From Nostoc sp. FACHB-892 (GTDB taxonomy: Bacteria > Cyanobacteriota > Cyanobacteriia > Cyanobacteriales > Nostocaceae), in assembly GCF_014698795.1 (NCBI RefSeq), contig NZ_JACJTR010000053.1, positions 1 through 33,640 on the forward strand: a DNA stretch of 33,640 nt. The letters are read 5' to 3'. Positions 26,023 through 33,640 of this stretch are shown here, piece after piece; positions within the stretch are counted from its first letter, which is position 1, and each line of letters begins with the position of its first letter. The notes beneath the pieces were generated by a model that saw only the letters and a list, made by a program, of their open reading frames with translations, made no database searches and was not told where the DNA came from. Position numbers and translations under genes: made by a program.

Positions 26023-26247
26023 AACAGTGAATATTTTGGTTGGTTAGGTTTGTTGATAATGCTTGGTGGGCTTGTGTTGCAGTACTGGGCTGCTAAAACA
26101 TTGGGTAAATTTTATACAAAGCCATTGCAAACCCTTGAACAGCAGCAGATTATTCAGCAAGCTCTATACAACATCATTCGGCATCCTGGTTATTTGGGTA
26201 CATTTCTAATGAAAATTAGAGCAGGTTTAGCGATCGCTAATTGGTGA
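26023..26247 (+). pseudogene. Isoprenylcysteine carboxyl methyltransferase-like protein, fragment
   Basis: The frame open from 26023 reads EYFGWLGLLIMLGGLVLQYWAAKTLGKFYT, then QQQIIQQALYNIIRHPGYLGTFLM and AGLAIANW before a stop. The RHPGYLG motif, preceded by a membrane helix and a TLG(K/R)F(Y/F)T segment, is the mark of the ICMT/phospholipid methyltransferase superfamily of membrane methyltransferases. The protein stops where the next membrane helix and SAM-binding Glu/Arg region should follow, and no start codon with a ribosome-binding site is visible. It is a remnant about one third of normal length. Confidence 0.7.
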
Positions 26248-26316
26248 GTAACGTCGAGCTTAGGAACAATCTAAATTTTTACTCAGTCGTCGAAACCAAA
26301 ACTGAGAATTTTAACT

Positions 26317-26808
26317 ATGCTTGATTCGTTTAAAGTTATAGCTTTGGCTTTAACAAGTTTAAGTTTTTCCGGTATAGGTGTATTAACGCTATCAAAATCT
26401 GCGCTTGCTGGAGAACCAATTATCGATAGAAACTGTCGCCGTCATGAGAGAACACGAGAAGTATTTCAGCAAATACCACCACAGAATCAAGCTAGAATAT
26501 TGACGACATCTTTCTTTCAAGTTAACAATCAAAAATACTCTCTACAATTGCTAAAATTTCCCAATTCTACAGGTGTTTTATGCCTTTGGGAACCTAATGC
26601 TCGACTACCACAGAGGTTAAAAGACGTGTCAATTATTCAAGACAAGGTAATTGAGAAATTTGAGAAAGACCCTTCTCGACCAGCAAATTATATAATTACA
26701 GTCAAAGGCGAGAAAATGGAAGATATCTTAAAAACTGCTTATCGATTAAACCTGACTAATCCCAATCAACCAAAGGTGATACCGTTAGTCAGAGTTTACA
26801 AAAATTAG
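26317..26808 (+). CDS. Secreted hypothetical protein
   Basis: A 163-residue protein with a signal peptide (hydrophobic 8-27, cleavage likely after SALA31). The mature part is basic and mixed, with two cysteines (NCRRHER and VLCLWEP) that could form a disulfide in the periplasm, and a helix near residues 105-117. I do not recognise the family; small secreted proteins of this kind are common in Nostocales. The frame is intact, unlike its neighbours on both sides. No clear ribosome-binding site precedes the ATG. Confidence 0.65.
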   Translation: MLDSFKVIALALTSLSFSGIGVLTLSKSALAGEPIIDRNCRRHERTREVFQQIPPQNQARILTTSFFQVNNQKYSLQLLKFPNSTGVLCLWEPNARLPQRLKDVSIIQDKVIEKFEKDPSRPANYIITVKGEKMEDILKTAYRLNLTNPNQPKVIPLVRVYKN

Positions 26809-26847
26809 ACGGAGATTTTTGTCTGTAGATGTTTATCTACTTTAAGT

Positions 26848-26955
26848 CAAAATAGTTATGGTGAGTACAATTCCAGTCCAGCCGATGGCAAAATAGTTAT
26901 GGTGAGTGCAATTCCAGTCCAGCCGATGGCACTAGCAGGTATCCACCAGCGCGAT
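26848..26955 (-). pseudogene. Fragment of a paralogue of the membrane protein at 28963-29577, with 41-bp tandem duplication
   Basis: On the minus strand SRWWIPASAIGWTGIALTITIL matches SRLWIPGTAIGWTGIAVAITIL of the membrane protein further right. The last 41 bases are present twice (26848-26888 and 26889-26929, one base different). No more of the gene is left. This shows that the locus once held a second copy. Confidence 0.75.
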
Positions 26956-27032
26956 CGGCATTGTTTCTACTTGCGGTCTTTCAACAAAACTGTTGGGGTC
27001 GTGTGAGGGCTGGTGGTGGGCAGTAGGGAAAG

Positions 27033-27883
27033 CTATAATGTTATCGATTCTTTCCTCGCTGTAACCAAAAAAGAACGCCGCATACCTTTGATTTCGTGTG
27101 GGGTCAATTCGACAGCATATCGTCCGTAATTTACTCTGATTTCTCCTGGTTGAATTACTGAAGCATTCCAGCCGTGAGCAGCAAACAACTGTTCTGGTTC
27201 GTCTGTACCGAAACGCCAGTGCTTGCTAATCAAGCCATTCTGATGTTTAGCCCCAACCTGCCATGACTTGACACTGACTAAATCAGCCCCCAAGTAGCTG
27301 CCATCTGCACTCAATTGACTAATCATTTTGAGTAACTCATTAACTTCTACTTCATTCAGGTACATCAACAGCCCTTCCATTAGCCAAAGGGTGGGAGCTT
27401 CAACCTCAAAGCCTTGTTGTAAAATAAATGTGATCAAGGTTGCGTTAAGTCAGTAGCGATCGCCTGACGATGGCACTTGGCAGGTTTATCTTGTAGGATT
27501 GCTTCTCTGTACTGGATTAATTCTGGTAAATCTAATTCGTACAAGCGAGTCTGTGGTGGAAAGGAGAGACGAAATGCTCTTGTGTCTAACCCGACTCCTA
27601 GAAAGACTAACTGTTTAGCTTCGGGCAACACAGACAAGATGAAATCATCAAAGAAGCGGGTACGGACTGCAACAAACTGGACACGAAGCGCACTACCAAG
27701 GGGGTTATCGCTATCTTGGTGTTCCCATTTCTTCCGCCAAGCTTGCCCTGTCTCTCCGGCTAGCTGTGTAGCCAAAGGATCATCAAACAGGTGGTCTGAC
27801 CTGTCTGCTTCTATTGCACGTTTAGTTGCCATAACTATTGCTGTGTGGCAAACTTCATCTTGAATTTCAGGCAGATCACTCAT
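27033..27883 (-). pseudogene. SAM-dependent methyltransferase (LCMT/TIGR00027 type), split by a frameshift
   Basis: Together the two halves make a methyltransferase of about 283 residues. The first half (27434-27883) has the start MSDLPEIQDEVCHTAIVMATKRAIEADRSDHLFDDPLA and the SAM loop LVFLGVGLDTRAFRL. The second half has PTLWLMEGLLMYLNEVEVNELL and a typical end. At the join, CCTTGATCACA gives a TGA; adding one G (CCTTGGATCACA) restores Pro-Trp-Ile-Thr and the full frame. The family methylates carboxyl or hydroxyl groups of small molecules, often in secondary metabolism. The short TTGA overlap would allow re-initiation, but the split falls within one domain, so loss of function (or a sequencing error) is the simpler reading. 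Confidence 0.85.
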
Positions 27884-28002
27884 TACCAGGAGCTTTAGTA
27901 ATTATCGTTGCAGTAGCAAGTCAATTGTCTCACCTTTGTTTGTGTGCGGTCTAGTATCAGTTGTAGAAACCAAGTGCTAATTACCTAAAACAACTAAGGA
28001 TC

Positions 28003-29000
28003 GAATGGCACTAAGAAAAGCTCTAAGCTATACGGAATAAGGGCTACAGCTTTGAAAGCTATTGAACAGTGGAGGAGGGGTCAGGCGGTCGTCCTTAATG
28101 GCAGTGTCATGGAAGCGATGGCTACGGCGGTAAACTACGCCACGAAAGACACGCTGAGTTTGCGATCGCCTACGCCATCGCTTTGCCTTGCACCAGAAAG
28201 TGGAATCAGATGTACAAGTTGTCTAAAAATTTCTGGTAGGTAGGAAAAGCTTACTCGTTCATGAAATACTTTCCTTGAGACGAGCAAGTAAACATCATAA
28301 ATACTACTGTGACACTACGAGTACAAATCCTCAAGGATAAATTTAGCCAGAGTTTGGGGCTACCTTTCAAAGAACTGTTACCATCATCTGTAATTGAACA
28401 AGCACTCTCGGAGCTAAAAATTAGATACTATAGGCGATTATTTGATCCAATAGTAACGCTTTGGGGGTTTTTATCTCAAGTAATAGAAGCTGATAAGAGT
28501 TGTCATAATGCAGTGAGCAAAGTCATTTCTAGATATTGTTGGGCTTTATGGTCAACGTTGGGACGTTGAACTAGATTTAAGACATCTTAAAACTACTTTG
28601 GGGATGGATATTTTGCGCTGTAAAACTCCCTCAATGGTACGTAAAGAAATTTACGTTTATTTGCTAGCTTACAATCTACTTCGCGGTTTGATGTGGTCGG
28701 CAGGTACTACTTACACTACTCCTCCGTTACGCCTATCACTGCAAGGTACTCGCCATCATTTAAATAACTTTATTCCCGAATTATTAGCCGCAACTTCAAC
28801 AAAACATCTTAAAATTTATCGCACTCTACTCAAAGTTATTGCTCACAAGGCTGTTCCTGACCGTCCTGCTAGAAACGAACCACGAGTCCGTAAACGCCGC
28901 CCGAAAGCTTATCCCTTAATGACCAAACCCCGGCACGAATTACGAAATCAGTTGCAAACTGCTTAATACACAAGCGTTTCGGCTTTTCTTAGTGCCATTC
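28003..29000 (+). mobile_element. IS4-family element, copy B (internally deleted)
   Basis: A 998-bp relative of copy A with the same perfect 19-bp ends (28003-28021 and 28982-29000). Its transposase lies on the plus strand and lacks the middle part with both catalytic Asp residues. Since both ends are intact, it could still be moved by a transposase from elsewhere. It sits at the 3' end of the membrane-protein gene at 28963-29577. No target duplication is visible. Confidence 0.85.
28309..28966 (+). pseudogene. IS4-family transposase of copy B, internal deletion and frameshift
   Basis: From a GTG at 28309 the N-terminus reads MTLRVQILKDKFSQSLGLPFKELLPSSVIEQAL up to CHNAVSKVIS (about 28532). 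It then jumps in another frame to VGLYGQRWDVELDLRHLK and runs to the normal C-terminus (28966). Relative to copy A about 700 bases of coding sequence are missing, including the DGS and GDRAF catalytic regions. The C-terminal part keeps the Y(2)R(3)E(6)K motif and, unlike copy A, the Glu of MVRKEIYVY. Confidence 0.85.
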
Positions 29001-29577
29001 CCCATATAATCAAAATTGCCGAAGCAATCAAGAATGCTAAAACGTTCATGGCTATCCATAATAGAACTTTCAAGAACGTAAATCTTAATGCAAAAGCTTG
29101 GAACAATCCCATGAGCAAAGCAGCTATGAGTACGCCAGAGACAGAACGGGCGATCGCTCCGGCATTATCCCAAAGAGTGGTTTCGATAAAAGTACCATTA
29201 GCTTGACCGACAGTCCCGGCAACATGGGTGTAGGTCAAAATAGTTATGGCCACTGCAATTCCAGTCCAGCCTATGGCAGTTCCAGGTATCCACAAGCGTG
29301 AATGCTCAAACCACCCTCGCAAAACAAACCATTGAAATGTGCCAATTACTGCACCAGCAACCACAGCACCAGTAATCGCGCAGCCTAGCAGTATATAGCC
29401 TATTGCCCCTTGGGTATTAGCTCCTGGTAATGGTAATAAAGGGATGAATATATCCATTAAAGGAACAGCTAAAAACGCTGCTCCAGTACCAACAAATCCA
29501 CCAACAATCAAGCCAATTACTGTTGACAGCATCCACCGTTCCCCTGCTGCTAACCTAAAAGAACTGGTGTTAGCCAC
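28963..29577 (-). CDS. Multi-pass membrane protein with IS-derived C-terminus
   Basis: A 204-residue hydrophobic protein with about five membrane segments (roughly 15-37, 57-85, 95-115, 141-162 and 168-192). The loop FQWFVLRGWFEHSRLWIPGTAIGW recurs in related cyanobacterial proteins of unknown function. The last eleven residues (MALRKAETLVY) are encoded by the terminal repeat and inner sequence of IS4 copy B, so the original 3' end was replaced after IIWG. Most of the protein is intact and may still insert in the membrane. A fragment of a paralogue lies at 26848-26955. No function can be assigned. Confidence 0.7.
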   Translation of the reverse strand: MANTSSFRLAAGERWMLSTVIGLIVGGFVGTGAAFLAVPLMDIFIPLLPLPGANTQGAIGYILLGCAITGAVVAGAVIGTFQWFVLRGWFEHSRLWIPGTAIGWTGIAVAITILTYTHVAGTVGQANGTFIETTLWDNAGAIARSVSGVLIAALLMGLFQAFALRFTFLKVLLWIAMNVLAFLIASAILIIWGMALRKAETLVY

Positions 29578-29723
29578 TGTTTAACTCCCATTAGCTAAAT
29601 CTAACATTTGATAAGAACATTTATAGCTCTGGAACTTACAAAGGGATTATCTAATCAATTAAAACAGTTATATGATTTAATTTTTTGTCTGTTCCTCAAT
29701 TACTCTACAAATACCGCAAATAG

Positions 29724-29912
29724 ATGAACCTGTTAAAGCCTAAATCTCAACAAACCCGTGTGATTTTTGACCCGCAAACATACAACGTATTAACTGATGA
29801 GGTAGTTTTGCTGAAGCGAGTGCCAGAGTTAAACGTTTCAACCCCATTTTTACTAAGTTGGACGACGTATTCTGTTCCCAAAGCAGTAGCTTCAACTAGT
29901 GACGTACCTTAA
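29724..29912 (+). CDS. Small hypothetical ORF
   Basis: A 62-codon open frame with no recognised domain, signal peptide or membrane segment and no good ribosome-binding site. A strong hairpin lies 75 bases downstream. It may be a gene remnant or chance; listed because the composition is not a shadow of another gene. Confidence 0.25.
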   Translation: MNLLKPKSQQTRVIFDPQTYNVLTDEVVLLKRVPELNVSTPFLLSWTTYSVPKAVASTSDVP

Positions 29913-29986
29913 TTATGCTGTTCATAGCAATGAGACGGTATTTGTCAGACTGAATTTTGTGAATTTTAAAGTAATCAACTAGTACA

Positions 29987-30015
29987 TTAATCTCCTAATT
30001 ATTTTAGGAGATTAA
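29987..30015. terminator. Perfect 12-bp hairpin
   Basis: TTAATCTCCTAA (29987-29998) and its exact complement (30004-30015) have a 5-base loop. A-rich/T-rich flanks allow termination in both directions. It could end the small membrane-protein gene (30033-30260, minus strand), whose stop lies 18 bases away. Confidence 0.65.
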
Positions 30016-30032
30016 AATTACCAATTGAAAAA

Positions 30033-30260
30033 TCAATTGCGGTTTGAACCACAACCTAAACAACGCATACAAACAGAGAAAGTCGCTAGAAGTGAGACAA
30101 TCTCAAAAAATAATTGCAATGACAATGGAGCTAGAGCTAACCCCCAAATTAGAGAAATTGTTCCGCTAAACATCGCCGTAATGCGATTAATTTCATCTTG
30201 AGTCCTCCAAGCTAAGAAAAAAATTCCAAAACCTATTAATAATAAAAGCAAACTACTCAT
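30033..30260 (-). CDS. Small two-helix membrane protein
   Basis: A 75-residue protein with two hydrophobic segments (residues 3-18 and 29-63, the second perhaps a hairpin) and a C-terminal CMRCLGCGSN cluster with three cysteines. The frame is complete, and a strong hairpin follows its stop. I do not recognise a family. The Cys cluster could bind a metal or be lipid-modified, but that is speculation. No strong ribosome-binding site is visible. Confidence 0.5.
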   Translation of the reverse strand: MSSLLLLLIGFGIFFLAWRTQDEINRITAMFSGTISLIWGLALAPLSLQLFFEIVSLLATFSVCMRCLGCGSNRN

Positions 30261-30394
30261 AAATCTATGCTCAGTTGATAGACTGCTAGTGCATTAGGGG
30301 GATAATTATTAGTCTTGCCAATCATACAGCAGTTAGGAGTCTGAAACGAATGGCACGCTTGTTAAGCGTAAATCCCTAGTATTCCTAGATGAAA

Positions 30395-30505
30395 GGGTGT
30401 GGGGTGTAGGTTCGAGTATAGGGAATTAAGAAGATGTTGAACTCCTTGACGTAGTGACATTCAAATTGTCTCAAACATGAACCTGCAACCCTACCCCTAA
30501 CACCC
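30395..30505. repeat. Imperfect inverted repeat with GGGTGT ends
   Basis: GGGTGTGGGGTGTAGGTTC (30395-30413) is partly complementary to 30479-30505. Such GGGTGTGGGG repeats are dispersed in Nostoc genomes. The rest of the ~400-base gap between 30260 and 30663 contains no gene that I can recognise. Confidence 0.45.
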
Positions 30506-30662
30506 TGACAAAAGCCTTAAAAGCGTAAATGTCAGGCATAGTAATGTTTTTACCTCCTGCTTCTTCTAGTATTGCTGTTATCTCTCTATCGGCTAATACC
30601 CTAAATTCTCAATCAAAGCTACACTACCATCGGAAAATGTCAAGATTTTGGGATAGCAGCAG

Positions 30663-31265
30663 ATGATTGATCTCTACACCTTCACCACGCCCAATGGACG
30701 CAAAGCTTCCGTCATGCTGGAAGAAGTCGAATTGCCCTACAATGTCCACAAAATTGACATTACTACTCAACAGCAATTTACACCTGAATACATCGCCATC
30801 AATCCCAATAGTAAAATTCCCGCCATTATTGACCAAGAAACTGGGATTAAAGTTTTTGAATCGGGTGCAATTCTAATTTATTTAGCCGAAAAAACAGGCA
30901 AACTCTTACCTACTGAACAAAAAAGCCGTTTTCAAGTACTACAGTGGCTGATGTTCCAAATGGGAGGAGTCGGGCCAATGTTTGGACAACTTAACCACTT
31001 TAAACGCTTTGCACCCGAAAAACTTCCCTATGCCATCGAACGTTATGAAAAGGAAACTTTACGCATTTATGGTGTCTTAGATAAACAACTGCAAGACAAT
31101 GAATTTATCTGTGGTGACTATTCTATTGCGGATGTTGCAACTTATCCGTGGGTAGCGATTTATGAATTTCTTGGTTTAACACTCGACAAATACCCAAATC
31201 TTAAACGCTGGGTGGAGATAGTGCAGCAACGTCCATCTGTGCAACGCGGAATGCAAGTCCCTTAA
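30663..31265 (+). CDS. Glutathione S-transferase, YfcG/YghU (Nu) class
   Basis: A 200-residue glutathione transferase-fold protein close to E. coli YfcG. The N-terminal thioredoxin-like domain starts MIDLYTFTTPNGRK with Thr9 and Asn11, the residues that bind glutathione in YfcG, and contains NPNSKIPAI (cis-Pro) and FESGAILIYLAEKTGKLLP. The helical domain has LQWLMFQMGGVGPMFGQLNHF, YAIERYEKET and the capping motif GDYSIADVATYPWV. Relatives act as glutathione-dependent disulfide-bond reductases in the cytoplasm and show little classical transferase activity. It is complete, stands alone and has its ATG at 30663. Confidence in the subclass is high. Confidence 0.93.
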   Translation: MIDLYTFTTPNGRKASVMLEEVELPYNVHKIDITTQQQFTPEYIAINPNSKIPAIIDQETGIKVFESGAILIYLAEKTGKLLPTEQKSRFQVLQWLMFQMGGVGPMFGQLNHFKRFAPEKLPYAIERYEKETLRIYGVLDKQLQDNEFICGDYSIADVATYPWVAIYEFLGLTLDKYPNLKRWVEIVQQRPSVQRGMQVP

Positions 31266-31514
31266 ATACAAGACCAGGGATAAGTCAACAAAGGTGATGA
31301 TAAATTATCAAATAATTTAACATTGGAGTGATGAGTGGGCTGTTGGTGGGAAGTCTGGGACTAAGATTTGGTTTACAAGCCCTTTTATTATGTTGATGCA
31401 CCACTAAGAGCAAGTCATGTAACAACCTTGTCTCTTTTGAGCTAGAAATGCTTTCTCAATAAGCTTTCTAGATAATAAATTGTAAAAGTTGTTTCTTGAC
31501 AGGCTCTAAAACAG

Positions 31515-31841
31515 TTAATTTCCTGCATCAATTAATTCAAAAAATTGTGAAATTTGTTTAGTTGAGCGAATGTGATAAACATTTTTGATGCTTTGAGCTT
31601 GCTCGATATACTCACGATATTTTGGGGTTAAATATTTGTAACATAACCAAAGCACGCGGTAGCTAGTAAGCGAACTCCTCAATATTGGACTGTTTTGAGG
31701 CCAGCCTGATGGCGGTTGAAAATAACCTGTGATAAATCGTTTAGTTACCCACCAAAAAGCGATGCTCACTTGCCGTTGCAGTCCATAATGATGATGTAGT
31801 GAATGGTAGTAAGAAAAAACGAACGCTCTACACAGTATCAT
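31515..31841 (-). CDS. Uncharacterised ORF, possibly a 3' gene remnant
   Basis: A 108-codon frame. From about residue 19 on (GLQRQVSIAFWWVTKRFITGYFQPPSGWPQNSP..., YREYIEQAQSIKNVYHIRS) it has the look of the aromatic-rich C-terminal part of a larger enzyme, while the first 18 residues do not fit. There is no ribosome-binding site and no recognisable domain. I suspect a truncated gene but cannot name its parent. Confidence 0.4.
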   Translation of the reverse strand: MILCRAFVFSYYHSLHHHYGLQRQVSIAFWWVTKRFITGYFQPPSGWPQNSPILRSSLTSYRVLWLCYKYLTPKYREYIEQAQSIKNVYHIRSTKQISQFFELIDAGN

Positions 31842-32257
31842 TCAGAAAGCCGCACTCACAATCCCAATGCATCCTCATTAGTGTAGTCTCGGTTAAATTC
31901 AGCACTACGCTTCGGATATATCCCAGTAAGCATTAGATGCCAATCAAGCCGTCGAGTTATTTCTGTAATGTGCAGATATTAACCGTATGATCTAGTTGGG
32001 CAAATTAGATAATTACACAGTTGAAGACTAGTTACCGCTTTTTTGTGAAAGGGATTGTCTTTTTTCATCCATGCAATAAAGCCAAAGCCAAATAAAGTTC
32101 CAAACCAGTTTCTATAATTTGTTTAGAGGTTGACTGAAATTTTTCTTTGACCAGAGTCATGAAAGAATACTAATGTAAAGAATAGTTACTAAATGACCTT
32201 ACTATATACTAGATAGTGATAATTTCTTGAACTTGATATATAAATCAAAGTTAATTT
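31842..32257. other. Intergenic region upstream of the substrate-binding protein
   Basis: About 415 AT-rich bases with no recognised gene or repeat. The promoter of the substrate-binding protein should lie near its right end. Confidence 0.4.
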
Positions 32258-32284
32258 TTGAAAAAAACACCTACTTTAAGGCTT

Positions 32285-33190
32285 ATGCATAAAAAAATTG
32301 CTATTCCTATTTTAAGTCTGATGTTTGCAACGCTCATGCCTAATGTGGTAGGTGCTGAGACTGTGATGCAAAAGGTAAAAAGAACAGGGGTATTAACAGC
32401 TGGTACTAGTAGAGATGCGCTACCTTTTGCCTATGTGGATAGTCAAGGAAAGTTAAATGGCTATTCTGTAGATATGCTAACTCTAATTAAAGAGCAATTA
32501 GAAAAAGACTTAGGAAAAAAAATTAAATTGCAATTAGTTGGTCTTAGCCCTTCTGAGCGGATTCCTAAAATAGTTAATCAACAAGTTGATATAGTGTGTG
32601 ATGCAACTAGTTTTACATGGAAGCGAGATAAAAAAGTAGATTTTTCTGTCAGCTACGGTGTGACTGGAACCCAATTATTAGTTAAGAAGGGAAGTAATAT
32701 AGGTTCCCCTGAATCCCTTATTGGTAAGCGAATTGGTGTGCTGGCGGGAACTACAAATGAGCAAGCGCTCGCTCGTGTACAAACCCAAGCTAAACTGGTG
32801 TATTTTAAAACAAGGGCAGAGGGATACACAGCTTTGCAAGAAGATACTATTGATGCTTTCTCATCCGATAGCATTCTTTTAGAGGGATGGCTCCAACAGC
32901 AAAAAAATCCAGATGCTTTTGCAATCGTACCCGGTCGCCCCTATTCACGAGAAGGTATCGCTTGTATAGTGCCAGAAAATAACTCGAAATTTTTGGATAC
33001 AGTCAACTATTCTCTAGTCAAGTTCATGCAAGGATTCGTCAATGGGGAGCAGCGATATGTCGCTATTTTTGACCGTTGGTTTGGATCTCAAGGCACTGTA
33101 GCGCTGAATCGGGATTTACGTGATTTGGTAGTGGAAACTATGCAATTAGTCATAGAATTTCGTGAGGAAATTCCTGAGAGTGACCTGTAG
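32285..33190 (+). CDS. Family-3 (amino-acid type) ABC transporter substrate-binding protein
   Basis: A 301-residue periplasmic binding protein. From the ATG at 32285 it begins MHKKIAIPILSLMFATLMPNVVGA, a signal peptide probably cleaved after VGA; a TTG nine codons earlier is also in frame but makes a poorer signal, and TAAGG lies just before the ATG. The mature part follows the SBP_bac_3 plan: TGVLTAGTSRDALPFAYVDSQGKLNGYSVDML, IPKIVNQQVDIVCDATSFTWKRDKKVDFS, LIGKRIGVLAGTTNEQAL, and EDTIDAFSSDSILLEGW. The Arg in WKRDKKVDFS normally binds the ligand carboxylate, so a polar amino acid is the likely substrate. No permease or ATPase gene follows; the next gene is a transposase, so the partners must be elsewhere. 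Confidence 0.92.
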   Translation: MHKKIAIPILSLMFATLMPNVVGAETVMQKVKRTGVLTAGTSRDALPFAYVDSQGKLNGYSVDMLTLIKEQLEKDLGKKIKLQLVGLSPSERIPKIVNQQVDIVCDATSFTWKRDKKVDFSVSYGVTGTQLLVKKGSNIGSPESLIGKRIGVLAGTTNEQALARVQTQAKLVYFKTRAEGYTALQEDTIDAFSSDSILLEGWLQQQKNPDAFAIVPGRPYSREGIACIVPENNSKFLDTVNYSLVKFMQGFVNGEQRYVAIFDRWFGSQGTVALNRDLRDLVVETMQLVIEFREEIPESDL

Positions 33191-33381
33191 AAATAATGGG
33201 TTTTCCCACCAAATCATTTAGTCAGTAAACCAAAAAGTTTTTCCCAAAGAGCGATCGCTAATTAAGTATACTTAGCTCAAAGTGCTATAAATTACTTAGT
33301 ATATAATTAATGCTTATATTTATTGAAAGGGTTAAAAAAATGAAATGATGAGAGTAATGTGTAGTATATTGACTAAAAAAA

Positions 33382-33640
33382 TTGAGCGTTTCATCATCAG
33401 AACTAGCTTTAACAGATTCAGAAACTCTTGATGAGGTTATTGAGTGCTTAGTAGAAAATTTTTCCATTGAAACTCAGGGGGTATGTGACCAGCAAACGTT
33501 GTTTGAAATTTTGACTTATGCTGCCAGTAGTGGAGATAGTATTGAGAATACAGCCAAATTATTAAAGAACGTTCCGACAGCTAATGATATTAGATATCAT
33601 CTCAATAAAATCAACAATTTTGAGGAATTAGAGGCGCAAA
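33382..33640 (+). CDS. Transposase N-terminus, running off the window
   Basis: The frame is open to the right edge. From a TTG at 33382 it reads SSSELALTDSETLDEVIECLVENFSIETQGVCDQQTLFEILTYAASSGDSIENTAKLLKNVPTANDIRYHLNKINNF-type sequence, given here only as the pattern of a helical N-terminal domain. I recall this domain from a family of Nostoc DDE transposases. The catalytic core lies outside the window. There is no clear ribosome-binding site, and a stop occurs four codons before the TTG, so the exact start is uncertain. Confidence 0.6.
   Translation, partial: MSVSSSELALTDSETLDEVIECLVENFSIETQGVCDQQTLFEILTYAASSGDSIENTAKLLKNVPTANDIRYHLNKINNFEELEAQ

Noticed and set aside
30354..30375. GAATGGCAC followed by GCTTGTTAAGC, resembling the IS4 end
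   Set aside because: Only the first nine bases match the 19-bp terminal repeat; no partner end or transposase sequence nearby.

Overview
The window comes from a filamentous, Nostoc/Anabaena-like cyanobacterium. HIP1 octamers (GCGATCGC) are frequent, the genes have clear cyanobacterial character (CrtO-type carotenoid ketolase, CYP110-type P450s, RTX/PPC protein, TPR lipoprotein), and the intergenic DNA is full of the short dispersed and tandem repeats typical of Nostocales. The DNA falls into a gene-rich left and centre (about 1-22.3 kb) and a decayed, transposon-ridden right part (about 22.5-29 kb), followed by a short normal stretch and another transposase at the right edge.

Left part: the end of a protein with a C-terminal receiver domain, a truncated FAD oxidoreductase, a membrane fatty-acid desaturase, then a minus-strand group that reads pseudo-HtrA -> HtrA -> LuxR-type regulator. 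The last two overlap by ATGA. One HtrA has a full His-Asp-Ser triad. The other has lost the His and the Ser. The regulator's receiver domain has lost its acidic pocket. A 42-bp tandem repeat separates the two HtrA genes. An RmlD-like reductase, a TPR lipoprotein and a secreted AbfB beta-trefoil protein follow.

Centre: a minus-strand set P450 -> DUF2993 -> crtO (about 100-bp gaps) suggests lipid or carotenoid modification. Beyond it lie an unknown 129-aa protein, an IS110-type remnant, an RTX/PPC protein, an ISAs1 remnant split by a small inverted-repeat element, a truncated P-loop ATPase, a second CYP110-type P450, and, divergent from it, a phosphoketolase-like ThDP enzyme with its own terminator.

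Right part: a truncated IS701-type transposase, a small HTH regulator, and two related IS4-family elements with the same 19-bp ends. One is full length but carries two stops and a frameshift. The other has a large internal deletion. They lie beside a broken MocR-type aminotransferase, a fragment of an isoprenylcysteine-methyltransferase-like protein, a frameshifted SAM methyltransferase, and a membrane protein whose last codons are supplied by the IS end. Intact genes resume with a YfcG-type glutathione transferase and a family-3 substrate-binding protein.

The best observations are: the active/pseudo-HtrA pair coupled to an atypical receiver; two small inverted-repeat elements whose insertion can be reversed on paper (one restores a perfect hairpin, the other a reading frame); and the history of IS4 decay and gene loss in the right part. 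No CRISPR array, rRNA or tRNA gene was recognised.
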